This document shows positions 12,159-23,020 of a DNA stretch of 64,000 bases, piece after piece. The translations under genes and the position numbers were made by a program. Source of the DNA: Diplolepis rosae (Eukaryota; Arthropoda; Insecta; Hymenoptera; Diplolepididae); NCBI GenBank assembly GCA_030998225.1, contig JAPYXD010000701.1, positions 15,112,501 through 15,176,500 on the forward strand. Direction: 5' to 3'. The notes below the pieces were generated by a model. It was not told where the DNA came from. It searched no databases and saw only the letters and a program-made list of their open reading frames with translations. Numbering within the stretch: the stretch's first letter is position 1; every line of letters starts with the position of its first letter.

Positions 12159-12822
12159 GGTAGTTCGTTCATGAAAATTAGACCTCAGGCAAAAATAGAA
12201 TGATTTGCGTTCAAGAATAGCAATATTACTATTGAATGGCTAATTTGAAAGAGAAAAGATTATTTTTCATGAAAAAAATTTAAAACATAAAAATAATTTT
12301 ATTAATAAATTTTATTTTTGCCCAAACTTATTTTATTAACGCTTCAAGTCAAATTTTTAAAAATGATGCGATTCTAATAAATCACGGTTTATTTTTTTCG
12401 GAAAAAGATTCTCTACAACATGACCGTTTCCTATTTTTGAAATTGAATTAATTATTATTAAATACAGCAATTTGTTTATGAAAATTTTGTTTTGAAAAAT
12501 TGTTTTTTTTATAATTTCAGCCATTAAGGAATTCATTTTCAAAAATTGGAAACAGTCAAGTTGTAGAGAATCTTTTTCCTAAAAAAATGAACCGTGATTT
12601 AGTAGAATCGCATCATTTTTAAAAATTCGACTCGAAACAAAAAGAAAATAAGTTTGGGCAAAAATAAAATTTATTAATAAAATTATTTTTTTGTGTTTTA
12701 AATTTTTTTCATGAAAAATAATCTTTTCTCTTTCAAATTAGCCCTTCAATAATAATATTGCTATTCTTGAAAGCAAAATTATCTATTTCTGCCTGAGGTC
12801 TAACTTTTGTGAACGAACTACC
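12159..12822. mobile_element. Palindromic MITE, GGTAGTTCGTTCA subfamily
   Basis: This starts directly after the TTAA that ends the preceding MITE. GGTAGTTCGTTCATGAAAAT at the left is mirrored by GTGAACGAACTACC at the right, giving 664 bp with arms of about 310 bp. The right flank reads ATCA, not TTAA, so the right-hand target copy has mutated or was lost. The central sequence (GGAAACAGTCAAGTTGTAGAG) is clearly related to the 11493 unit. Confidence 0.8.
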
Positions 12823-12839
12823 ATCATTTTATAAAATTT

Positions 12840-13370
12840 TATAATTGTTTTTTTAAGCTAAAGTAGACACCTTTAAAAGGAGGTAGGTGGGTGGCGCTGA
12901 TGATTACGGCCCTTGGAGTCATCTGAAACAAAGAAATTAAATTAATTATTGTTCTGAATGTTTGCGGCTTCGTCCTGTACTAGATATAAACATTTTTATT
13001 ATTAAATAACAAAATGGCGGACTTATAAAAAAACAATTAAAAAACGTAATTTTTTTCATTGAAAATCGGTGAAAAAAAAGGAATTATTATTTTAATTGTT
13101 GTGTAGAATATTATGTGCTAAAATGAAAGCAATCGGTTGGATAGAATTTTTTTAATCACCCGCGCCGCTTACAAAAGTGTTGTTTCGAGAAAAATGTGTT
13201 TAAAGTTTTGATTTCAGATTTCTTATAAAAAATTTATACTTACATTAATCAGCTATGCTTGGTGCATAGAGTAAACTTTCCGTTTCTCCATAGGCATAGC
13301 TTTCAGCTAATATTTTTGCTCTGCGAGATTACCTGGTCATTTTTAAAGCGTCAGACGTTCATAATAATGG
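12840..13370. other. Fragment of a TTAA-type element
   Basis: I cannot pair ends here. The segment contains TTTCGAGAAAAATGTGTTTA (near 13188), a variant of the core word found in the TTAA elements, followed as in those by a line similar to TTAATCAGCTATGCTTGG. It is probably the remainder of an element that begins at TTAAGGATGTAG (11348) and was split by the two palindromic MITEs. Confidence 0.35.
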
Positions 13371-13379
13371 TAACGTGAC

Positions 13380-13880
13380 AACATCCCAAGTGCGAAGCTA
13401 GATACTATATTTTGCATCGGCAAAAATGTTGCCAAATATCGGTTGCCAATATCGTGCCGTTGCTGGAATGATAACTCCGGTATGCAATTGGCCGCCAATA
13501 TTTATTTTCGGCACAGCAACGGGCCAATGCTGTGCCGAACTCTGGTTTTCTCACTTCCAGAATGGTTTACCGTGGTAAAAGTGACACATGGCCCAGTAAT
13601 GTGCCATCCATGAGCCGGACTCTGGCTCTTCTACTTTCGTAACTGGATGCCATAGTAAAAGTGAAAATCGGCTTCGTATAGGGCCGATACTGGGCCAAGT
13701 TTCGGTTGGAGGTTGTTAAATTTAAACAGTCGACAAAGGCCACTGTCGTTGGCCCAGCACTTGACTGATGCAAATGGCGACACTGGCCTAATAACAATAG
13801 CAGACTGTTAGCTTCCGAAATTTGGCCAATATTGTGCCGTATTATTAGCCTTAACACTTCCAAAATTTTAAAGAAAATCT
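13380..13880. repeat. Degenerate ~80-bp minisatellite of GGCCAAT/TGTGCC words
   Basis: Units with ACTCTGGNTNTTCT-NNCTTNC occur at 13539 and 13619, 80 bp apart, followed by GGTAAAAGTGA or AGTAAAAGTGA and GGCCCAGTA or GGCCGATAC. Flanking parts carry further TTGGCC, GGGCCAA and TGTGCCG words in both orientations. The less AT-rich composition gives a spurious 128-codon minus-strand frame. It resembles the interiors of the elements at 4170 and 26490. Confidence 0.5.
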
Positions 13881-14158
13881 TTTCTTTATTTTGGGTATAA
13901 ACATGTATAAACATGTAGAAACCTGAAATCAATGAATTTCCAGAATTTCTCAATTAAGATAATTATTAAATTCGTTGTTCACAGTAAGTTACTGATGTCC
14001 ATAGTTTTTATTGATACAAGATTGAAAATGATATACTTTTCCAATTTTTATTATTCTCTTCTATGTATTTGGACCCTTACTGGTTAAATAAGACTAAATT
14101 GAAAACCATAAGCAATTTCAGTATCTATTCTAACGAGTTTGTCGTATTTTTGTTTCAG

Positions 14159-14292
14159 GATACGACTATGGAGGATCAACTACTTCACAAAATACAGGAA
14201 GCAGCTTGGACTGTCTCAGTATGATTGTCCAGAGTATCAGCGGAGACTCATTGCCATTGACAAATGATAATAATTGTTTGCCAAATAATTGA
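14159..14292 (+). CDS. nau: Terminal coding exon of a MyoD-family factor (nautilus-like)
   Basis: A textbook acceptor (TTTTTGTTTCAG) ends at 14158. The exon then reads, after two bases completing a split codon, YDYGGSTTSQNTG, SSLDCLSMIVQSISGDS, LPLTNDNNCLPNN and a TGA at 14290-14292. The SSLDCLS-IV--IS stretch matches the C-terminal helix-III motif of MyoD-family bHLH activators (SSLDCLSSIVERIS in vertebrate MyoD, from general knowledge), the amphipathic segment used in chromatin-dependent gene activation. Insects have one such gene, nautilus, a muscle regulator acting in the nucleus. The basic-helix-loop-helix exons should lie upstream on the same strand. I find none in 1-14158, so introns must be long. 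The 44-residue length fits a last exon. Alternative: another protein with a convergent motif, which I think less likely. Confidence 0.7.
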
Positions 14293-14980
14293 AGTGATCT
14301 ACAGTATTACACTCTTAATCAAAGATTTTCTTTGATGTCAATTAGTTTTAATAATAGCCCGAGAACAATAGGAAAACTCGTAAACTAAACAGCAATTATC
14401 ATCCGGAATGTTCTATACATTATAATTGATATTTTATACCATTTTTCATACACATTACCCTTTTCGATAAAAACAAAGTAATTAGCATCAATATTTCGGA
14501 ACGCTGCACGGAACAAAAAATATAGTAAAAAGTTCCTAACTATACGAGACAAGTTATAAACTTCCTTGAAAAAATTTATTTCAAGCAAATTCAGGACAGA
14601 AACAAATTTATTATCAGGTGAATAGCGAATTATTTGTTCTAACTTTAAGCTTCTACTTTCATAAATATTTATTTCAATTGAATAAGGAAATTCATCTCAT
14701 TCATTAATATAATCCAGGATGTTACAACTCTTTGCAATTTTATACAGAAAGCGTAATCCATCTGTTGTACTATTTGTTAAATAGGATAATTTAAAGATGT
14801 ACATTTGAGAAAAATTTTGCAATTTAAGTTGAGAATTCATGGGATGAAAAAGAAGATATTTATAGATGCACTAATAAAGAAAAGCAGCGAAAGGATGAAT
14901 CGGTAGTGGATGTGTTCTTTATATATATATTTATTGAAGTGACCTTTGTAAATAATAAATAATTATAGGTTTGTAATTAA
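14293..14980 (+). other. Probable 3' UTR of the nautilus-like gene
   Basis: AT-rich sequence follows the stop without obvious repeats. Possible poly(A) signals are AATAAA at about 14872 and in AATAATAAATAAT at about 14953. I cannot tell which is used. Confidence 0.4.
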
Positions 14981-15906
14981 ATTACTACGATTTACCAAAG
15001 GTGGCACCAAAGGCTAAGAAATACCTGAAAAACATTTCATACTAAAATTGTATCATAATTTAAGAAATATTTATGTAAGTTCCTGAAGTTTCGAATTCGA
15101 AAACGAGAAAAGACTCAGTCACTCTAATCATAAAAATATTTTTGCGAAGTTTTTAAAACTGTTTATAAAAGTAACGTCTCAATAAAAGACAGAATGATCA
15201 AAATTTTATTCGAAATTCTTAATTTCCTTCTTTTTTATACTTTGATAAATATAAAATATGTTATATCAAGGATTTTGGTATATTACCTAGAATTTAATTA
15301 AAATTAGATGATTTAACGTCCGACTAATTTTCTTCATTGAAAACAGAAAAATGACCAACCTCAAACAATTAAGAATTTTAAAAAATATAAAAAATTATCA
15401 TTTATTTTTCAAATTTATTTCATTTCCCTACAAAAATAAGTTAGGAATAAACTTGTTAATTTTGATAATATGTTTTAAAAGTTACAAGCATTATTGCTTC
15501 GTATATTGGAGTTTTTATTGACAAATTGTGATTATAATTGTTTAGACAGACCTTGAGTCATAAACTCGTTTCCTGGGATTTCAAGTTTGTGTAATAAGTA
15601 ATTATTTACTTACCCTTGTTCTATTTAATTAATGTTTATTGTTCTCAAACTTGATAATCCAGGAACTTGCGATAAAATGATATATTTTTGCTTGAATTTT
15701 CCGAAAAACGTAGCTAAAGTTTTACAAACTAAGAAGTTCATAGAATTCAAATCAATTTTAAAAAGTTCAGATACTTCTTGGTGAATTTAAGAGAAAATTT
15801 TTAATTTTCAGTTACAAATTACTGAATATTCTGAAACTTGTATCTTGAAATTCTGAAATTTGAATGGAACAAATTTTACATTTAGGATAACTGAAGCTTT
15901 ATACAG
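14981..15906. other. AT-rich flank with one internal similarity
   Basis: Around 15318-15365 the text (CCGACTAATTTTCTTCATTG, then AAAATGACCAACCTC) resembles the left arm of the next element (15955-16000), so a decayed relative may lie here. Nothing else identified. Confidence 0.35.
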
Positions 15907-17177
15907 TTACACGGAGAACAATATTTTTCTATTAAAAAGACGATTTTATGTCCAAACAATTTTCTTCATTAGGGAATAGAAAATGACCAAACTCGGACCA
16001 AATAGATATTCATCGATTTATTTTATTTTTAAAAATTACGTTTCAAACACATTATGTCTTTCTATCCAGATCATAACATTGATTAAGAGCAATTACTCTA
16101 TAATAACAATAAAAATTATAGTAAAATTATTGAAATAAAACAACACAAAATTATCAATCAATATATATAAAATACCTGTATTTATGATTTCCTTTAAACC
16201 TTTGCACTCTACACCTCCACTAGTTATTTGTCAAATTGTTGTCATATTTTTGCCAATATATTAGTTTTACAGTTATTCGAAAAAAAAAATTTTCAGGAGT
16301 CCAAATTTTTCAAAATAATTTTAACATAACGTATGTGATTTCAAAGAAATTAATACAAGATTACTGAAAAGTCAATAGAAAAGTTAACGGTATATATATT
16401 ATAACTCAATGGATTTTATTTTGAAGTTTAGAATATAGAATCAATTATATTTTTTTGAATTCTATTAATTTATATGAGTTGCTTTAAAATAATATCATAA
16501 GAGGGATTATAGACCTTTAAGTCAGTAATAACATTAATACTGTTCTCTCTTTTTTTTATGCAAAACATTTCTGCAATTATTCTTTTAAAATAATTAGACT
16601 CTTTATGTAAAATTGAATATTATTCCAGTCAAAATCATGTTGAAAACCTGTATCAGTTTTATTATTAACTCTGTGTTTTGTAACCACACTATGGTATTTT
16701 TTATTTGGATTAATGTATTTTTTGTGTTCGTCACATCTGACTAATAACATCCTTGCAGTTTGACCTACATAAGATTTTGAGCAATCTAAGCATCGGATTT
16801 TATAAAATAACTACAGGTATTTTAATTATATGAAGGAGTCATTCTAGTTTAGGCACTTGAAAAAAAGGCTATTTTTATAAATGTTTTTAGAGGTTTCTAT
16901 TATAATTATCGATATAAAACTTAAACCTGAACTCGAACCCGTATCACTACCAACCCGGATTCCTCTCAACGTCCAAACAAAAGCATAGTTAAAAATTTCA
17001 AGAATTCGAAACTAATCGAATCCCCAAAACACAAAAAACACAACCAAATTCGGTCCAAAATCACCACTAGAAAAAACCCTAAGAAAACAAACAAAAAAGG
17101 AGGAAAGAAAAAAGAAGACACAAAGGAGGACGAAAGAAAGAAAAAGAAGGAAGGGGTTTTGGAAGGTTGCCTTCTTT

Positions 17178-18217
17178 CAGGGCCGGCTCTACCATATAGA
17201 CGAAATAGGCAACCGCCTAGGGCGGCAAAATTTAGGGGGCGACAAAGCCGGGGTGAAATTTTCATTTTTATAACGAGAAATCGATGGAAAAAATATAAAA
17301 TAAATCATTCCTTGTTTTAAATATACTACAAAAAATGAAAGCGCTGCTTAGTGACCAATTAATGATTCAATTCTATGAGAGAGATTAAAAAATTTGGTTG
17401 ATTTAACTAGAAAATTTTGATTTTTATTGATTTCATCGCGAAAATATAACTCGAGATTGCTTAAGGTAGTTCATACACGAAAATTAAACCTCTGGAAAAA
17501 ATAGATTATTTTGCTTTCAAGAATAGCAATATTATTATTGAAGGGCTAATTTAAAAGGGGAAATATTATTTTCCATGAAAAAAATTTGAAATACAGAAAA
17601 ATGAGTTTATTAATAAATTTTATTTTTGCTTGAACTTTTTTTTCTTATCGCTTCGAGCCAAATTTTAAAAAATGATCCAATTTTAATAAAGGATCAGTTT
17701 TTCAAGGAAAAATTTCTCTACAACTTGACTTTTTCCAATTTTTGAAATACAATCGATTATTATCCAATTCAGAAACTTTTTTACAAAAATTTTGTTTAGG
17801 AAAATTGTTTTTTAATGGTTTCATCTATTAAAGAATTTATTTTCAAAAATTGAGAATGGTAAAGTTGTGAGGAATCTTTTTTCTGAAAAAACCACCCGTA
17901 ATTTACTGGAATAACACAATTTTTTAAAATTTGATATGAAGCGATAAGAAAAAAAGTTCGGGTAAAAATAAAATTTATTAAATGCATTATTTTTCTGCAT
18001 TTCAAATTTTTTTCGTGGAAAATAATATTTTCTCTTCCAAATTAACCCTTCAATAATAATATTGCTGTTCTTGAATGCAAAATTAACTATTTTTTCCTGA
18101 GGTCTAATTATCTTGGACGACCTACCTTAATATAGAGATAGATTAATCTATTTTCAGATTGAAGGGGCGCAAATATTTATTCTACCTAGGGTGCCAAATT
18201 TTCTTAAGCCGGCCCTG
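17178..18217. mobile_element. Fourth-level hAT-like element, CAGGGCCGGC ends
   Basis: Left end CAGGGCCGGCTCTACCATAT, right end inverted GCCGGCCCTG. Both ends carry CCTAGGG--GCCAAATTT or its complement just inside. CAGGG ends are typical of hAT elements. The flanks share CTTCTTT on both sides, matching seven of the eight bases expected for a hAT target duplication. The interior has no transposase frame and is mostly the fifth-level MITE. Confidence 0.65.
17465..18126. mobile_element. Fifth-level palindromic TTAA MITE
   Basis: Exact TTAA at 17461-17464 and 18127-18130. The 662-bp unit is a palindrome (GGTAGTTCATACACGAAAAT against its complement ending GACCTACC), the same length and family as 11493-12154 and 12159-12822. 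This is the innermost and therefore youngest insertion of the stack. Confidence 0.85.
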
Positions 18218-19160
18218 CTTCTTTTTTCTGTCCTCCTTTTTTGTTTGTTTTCTCAGGATTTTTTCTAGTGGGGATTTTGGTGTAAATTTGGTTGTGTTTT
18301 GGCGATTCGATTGGTTTCGAATCCTTGAAATTTTTAAAATATAAAACTTGTTGGGCTTAATGAATACACTCATAAATAACATAAAAAATTGTGAAAAATT
18401 TGTTTATACATTTTTTCTATATAAAAACAGCAGGTAAACGTGACTCCTCAGAAAGTAGGTATTCTGCCCTGCTGATGAAATCTTCGAGACAGACCATCTA
18501 AAACAAAAAATTCAAATAGTTTATATTCAGTATGGCACTGGCTAGGGCGCAAACCGCAATTTTGGACATATATGCATAAATAACAAAATAGTGGACATTT
18601 TTCGAAAAAAATGGGTTTTTTTTTCATAGTTTGTTGCCAGAAAAAGAAAATTTTGACGTTTCGTCGGTTCGTGGCCTAGACATAAGTGTAAGGAACATGT
18701 GGTAAAAATTTCATAAGGATCGGTTCAGTAGTTTCGGAAATTTACCAACAAGCGGTGTAAAAACGTTGTTTCGAGAAAAACGCGTTTGAAGTTTTTTAAA
18801 AATGGAAAATCATTAAAAAATATTACCTACACTTAATCAGTGATGCCTGCATCATACAAAGTATCTTCTGTCTGTTCAAGGAGTTCATTTTCTTCAATCT
18901 AGCCTCTTTACGATTTTTTGAAGTTGGTAAACTAGAATGACCCTTCAATTGATAATTTTGTATTGTTTTATTTCAATAATTTTACTATAATAATAATAAT
19001 TATTATTATAGAATAATTGCTGTTAATTAATGTTATGATCTGGAGAGGAAGACATAATTGTCTTTGATACATCATTTTTGAAAATAAAATAAATCGATGA
19101 ACATCTGTTTGGTCCGAGGTTGGTCATTTTCCATTCTCTAATGAATATTTGTCTAAAATT

Positions 19161-19343
19161 ACCAAACTATTTGGAAACGCATGATAAGATTCGAAAGCTT
19201 AATACTTTTCCTAATAATTTACATTTATAATGATTTCTATTATAGAATACGGTTAATTACCCATAAAAAACCCAATAAATGTTGAATTATTAGAAAAAAG
19301 TACGTCACTTTAGAATTTATCATGCGTTTTCAAATAGTTTGGT
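19161..19343. mobile_element. 183-bp MITE, ACCAAACTATTTG ends
   Basis: ACCAAACTATTTGGAAACGC at the left and GCGTTTTCAAATAGTTTGGT at the right, followed inside by ATGATAA and its complement. TTA/TAA borders fit a TA-type target. It splits the right arm of the 15907-19383 element: removing it restores ATTTGTCTAAAAT next to TGTTATGGACAAATAT. Confidence 0.75.
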
Positions 19344-19393
19344 AATGTTATGGACAAATATCTTTCTCCGTATCACAGTGTAATCAAATTAGA

Positions 19394-19854
19394 GATAAAA
19401 GTTGTTTCTACAAATGAGCGATTCGAGCCAATTATTAATATACGTAATTTACGTCAAGCACATGGAAATTAAAATCTCCTTCGTCACCTAAAATATGATA
19501 TAAACTTGAAGGAGATTTGAGAAAACGTCATACTTACATTTTTAATATTTTTATAATCATGTAATTGTGTTGATTAGCTTTGCGCTTCAATGTATTTTAA
19601 CGTCGCTCTTTCTACTCAATGTTTTACATTCTTTGCGTAAATTCAAATTTTTCTGCATGATTCAATATCATGATTGAAGTAAATTTTCATGACTCTAAGG
19701 GAAAATTATTTCTTTCATGAGATACATTATTATCATTATTATTACATAACCATCATTACTAGATAAATAAACGAAACAGAACGAAGAAAATTCGGAAAGT
19801 CAAATGTCACATAATACCAATACCTTCTCATTAATGATACAAATTCAAAACAAA
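19394..19854. other. AT-rich DNA, nothing identified
   Basis: No feature supported in this stretch. Confidence 0.4.
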
Positions 19855-19858
19855 ATTA

Positions 19859-20097
19859 GGGGAGACCGGGGCGGAATGGGACACCGGGGTAAGACGGGAA
19901 GGTACATTTTCACGTAAATTATTTAAGTTTTAAGATTTATCTTTTTAGAAATGGGTAGTAGAAATGATCTTGCAATTCTCAAGAAATGTAAAAAGTGTAT
20001 AATATAATAAAAAGAATAATCTCAAAACCCATATAATTTACGTGAAAATTTACCGTCTCGTCTTACCCCCATGTCCCATTTCATTCCGGTCTCCCCT
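19859..20097. mobile_element. MITE, GGGGAGACCGGGGCGGAATG ends
   Basis: The left arm runs GGGGAGACCGGGG, GGAATGGGACACCGGGGTAAGA and TTTTCACGTAAATT. The right arm repeats this inverted (TTACGTGAAAA, TCTTACCCCCATGTCCCATT, GGTCTCCCC). Arms are about 65 bp with TTA and TAA outside, which fits a TA target. The GC-rich ends stand out against the AT-rich interior. Non-coding. Confidence 0.8.
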
Positions 20098-20109
20098 AAT
20101 CCTATTAAA

Positions 20110-22520
20110 AAACAATCGAAACAATATTTCGATCTTTTTTAGATGTATTCATCTGGAAAATGGGATTCTTTATACTGAGAACACTTTCCATGGTTAAAAA
20201 CAAAAACTATATTTTTCATCAAAACATTTTCTAGAGGAAATTCGTTATATTGAGTGGTGGAGGGTGGGAGGGGGGGGGAGCTTTTCTTTTCATTGAATTA
20301 TTCACATCTCGCATAATCTAGTAGCAGAATAGAACCCTTTTTTCAGTAGAAGTTTTTGCAATTAAAATGAAAACAACGCGCATTATCAAAAAATAATTCA
20401 GATCAAATTTGTTGATATTTTTAAGGCAAATAATTTAGGAAGCAAGAATTGGAATTAAAAGTTGAAAATTTTTAAAAATGTAGTTTCCAGAAATTTTAAA
20501 AACGGTTAGAAATTTTCACATGACAAAAATTTAAAAACATGTCAGAGGGTTATTTGTATATTTTATTCTGAAAAAGTGTATATTTTCCAAATAAAAATGA
20601 AAATTGTGGAATCAAAAAGTGCCAAAACTATGTTTACGCGTTTATTGAAATCAAGTGATATTGATCACTTTGATGCATTTCCTCTTTGGAAAGCTAGCGA
20701 TCTCGCATTCTTGACATAACTTCATTTCCCAGAATCAAATTTGTTGTCGAGAAAAAATTCCTACCAGCAATTTAAGTGACACTGAGAGATTTTATTCGAT
20801 TTTGATCCGAATAAAACTTTTTATCTTTTTACAAACTATTTGCATTCTCTTGCAAAAAGAAGAGTTAATTATGTTCAACTTTTGATTTAAGCTTTTCAAA
20901 TTTATTTAAATGATCAAAAGCTTCATCAATTTTTGTCCAATCAAAAAATGTCATCCAGATAATTTTTCCAGAAAGTAGTTTTCAAAATTTATTTAAATGG
21001 TCTAATTATCTAAATCGTTGACATTTATTGAAAAAAAGCTTCCAATTTGACACAGATCTAATACATTTTCATATGATGAGATTGTAATATCAAAAATATA
21101 TGCGGAAGCACAGTTTCATTGATTTAATTCATGAGTTAATAATTGTAAATTAGGTTTAATCCAAGCATTTTGCATTTGTTTAAAATTATCCGGAATCTAA
21201 AAAATAAGTCATTTCTGTGTGTGGAGTCGTTTTAAGAAGATCGTTAGTTGCTAAAATGATAAAATTAGTTAGAGGGTAGTTAAATTACAAAATTGATTGA
21301 AGACAAGTACTTCAATTTGTAAGCTACACAGAAGTTTTCAGAGTTGAAGACCTGGATATCTCAATATGCTATCAGGATTCAAGATTTGCATGATGCTTCT
21401 TTTTTACTAAATATAGTAGAAAATCTTTGAAATTAACAAAGTTAGACTCAATTCGGCAGATGCTTGCTCATGTTCCTTCCTAAAAGCGCAACGTTTCCGG
21501 TACGTTTTCCCACTTTCAAGTAGTTCAAGTGTCGTAAAACTCAGTTTGCTAAAGTACTCTTTACGAGTGAAAACGCGTATTCATGATACCATTCCTTTTA
21601 GAAAATATTTTAGTTTAAAGAATACTTAATCAATATAATTAATTAAAAATGAATATAAATTGAATTAAAAAATTAATTGATTAATTTTATTGGTATTGTA
21701 TCACAATTATTAATAATCATTTCAGTGTTTCTGAACCGTCCAAAATTTACTGCTTGGTAATTTTTTCCTAAAGATAAAATGTATCACAATTCAATAACGT
21801 TTAATAAATCTTTTTTAGTCTCAGTTTTAAAATGAGAAATTAATATAATTCAATTTATTCTTTAAAAAATACCTTTGATATAAAATTAATTATATTAGCG
21901 CAAAATGATAAAGTTTTATAAATTATTTTATAAAAATGTTTTTGATGAGTAGAAGAAAATATATGACTCCAATAAAAAAATTGAGAACATAAAATTTGCA
22001 GATCTTTTTGAAGCCAACAATTTCATTTCATAACATTTTTTTGTATCTCGCATAGATTTGGTGTAAAATGGAATTTTTAATTTTTGATAAAATTTCTTAC
22101 GATTAAAACGAAAACTACGTTTCCGATTAGAAAATGGTCCGGAGAGAATTTATATATCTTCTTGAAGTGACAAATTTTATCCACAACATTTTTTTCTTAT
22201 CATGTATATTTTTTTTGGAAATCCAAATTTTTTATTTTTAATGACATTCTTCAATAATGAACAAAACTCCTATGAAAAAATAGTTGGCTGAAAATTTGTA
22301 GATCACTGAAATAAACCATTTTTTCCACTCACGGAGTCTCAAAATCTCGAGATTTTATGAAAATTCGAAAAGTAACTTTTCACATAGAACCAATACTTTA
22401 TTACATGACAAGAATGGAAAAAATTTCATCATTTTAATGGAAAGAAACTTACATAATAAAAACCTTCAATGCCTTCCTCCCATTTATCTATTTGTAAGAT
22501 CCCTCACACTCTCAGTCTTG
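20110..22520. other. AT-rich DNA, nothing identified
   Basis: A G-rich run (GGGAGGGGGGGGGAG) lies at about 20265. I found no pairable inverted repeats, exons or RNA genes in this 2.4 kb. Confidence 0.4.
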
Positions 22521-22527
22521 CGCAATT

Positions 22528-23020
22528 GAGATAGTTGTCGTGCCAAAAATCAGGTCTCTGGAAAAAAAATTTCCTATGACTTCAAGACGTTTAAGACTTA
22601 GTCTTGTCTTATGGAAGATAAAAAGATTATTTTGTATGAAATAATGTAAAACTTACGAAAAATAATACTTCAAATAATGTTACTTGCAATAGAAGTTTTC
22701 TTTACTATCGCTTCTTAAAATTTTTTAAATAATGATTGGATTTTCATAAATCGTGGCTTATTGTTTCAATGAAAATATTTTCTACAACTTTATTGTTCTA
22801 TTTTTAATAATAAATAAATAATTTTCAAATATATTTATTTGAAAAAACAAATGTTTCTTTTTTTTAAAATTCTTGTAACGATTTAATCCACTGAAAATGT
22901 TACTATTAAAATTAAAAAAAGTATATTTGTACAGAATATTTTCCCCGAAAAAAAATGCCATGATTTATGAAAATCCAATCAGTTTCAAGAAACTGGTAAG
23001 AAGTGATTATTAATATTATT
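22528..23020. mobile_element. Interrupted palindromic MITE, GATAGTTGTCGTGCC end
   Basis: The left end GATAGTTGTCGTGCCAAAAA and the following ~480 bp match the 11493-12154 MITE, including TTACTATCGCTTCTTA and, in the second arm, GAAACTGGTAAGAAGTGAT. The match stops at about 23012, where the 3' tail of the non-LTR element begins, so the MITE was the target. I could not find the missing right end further along. Confidence 0.6.

Larger units (their letters stand above)
16923..18338. mobile_element. Third-level foldback element with pyrimidine-rich arms
   Basis: An 11-bp duplication ATATAAAACTT stands at 16912-16922 and 18339-18349, marking the insertion into the second-level element. The arms (about 16985-17160 and 18219-18335) are inverted copies: AAAATTTCAAGAATTCGAA against TTCGAATCCTTGAAATTTTT, then the purine-rich run AAGGAGGAAAGAAAAAAGAAG against its complement. 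The middle is the hAT-like unit. The long duplication would fit retroposition or an unknown class. Confidence 0.6.
16832..18947. mobile_element. Second-level element, AGGRGTCATTCTAGTTTA family
   Basis: Left end AGGAGTCATTCTAGTTTAGG, right end inverted TAAACTAGAATGACCC. This is the same family as 10916-11347, but longer in its right part and carrying a (TTTCGAGAAAAACGCG) core word at about 18771. The flanking tetranucleotides are TGAA and TTCA, decayed from TTAA. It is interrupted between 16923 and 18338 by the next element. The word AGGATCGGTTCAGTAGTTTC near 18716 is of a kind common in insect repeats. Confidence 0.7.
15907..19383. mobile_element. Outermost TIR element of a nested stack
   Basis: The left arm from 15907 (TTACACGGAGAACAATATTT) to about 16165 reappears inverted from about 18950 to 19383. 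Matching blocks include ATGTTATGATCTGGA against TCCAGATCATAACAT and AATGACCAAACTCGGACC against GGTCCGAGGTTGGTCATT. The right end has the inverted TTACACTG and GGAGAAAGATATTTGTCC. The right arm is itself split by a 183-bp MITE (19161-19343). The interior is occupied by the four nested elements below. No coding remnant of its own is seen. Confidence 0.65.

Noticed and set aside
13567..13953. 128-codon minus-strand frame
   Set aside because: It runs through the degenerate ~80-bp minisatellite and changes character halfway. No conserved residues.
18159..18382. Opposing frames of 61 and 66 codons
   Set aside because: They straddle the hAT-like right end and the third-level foldback arm. Composite by insertion.
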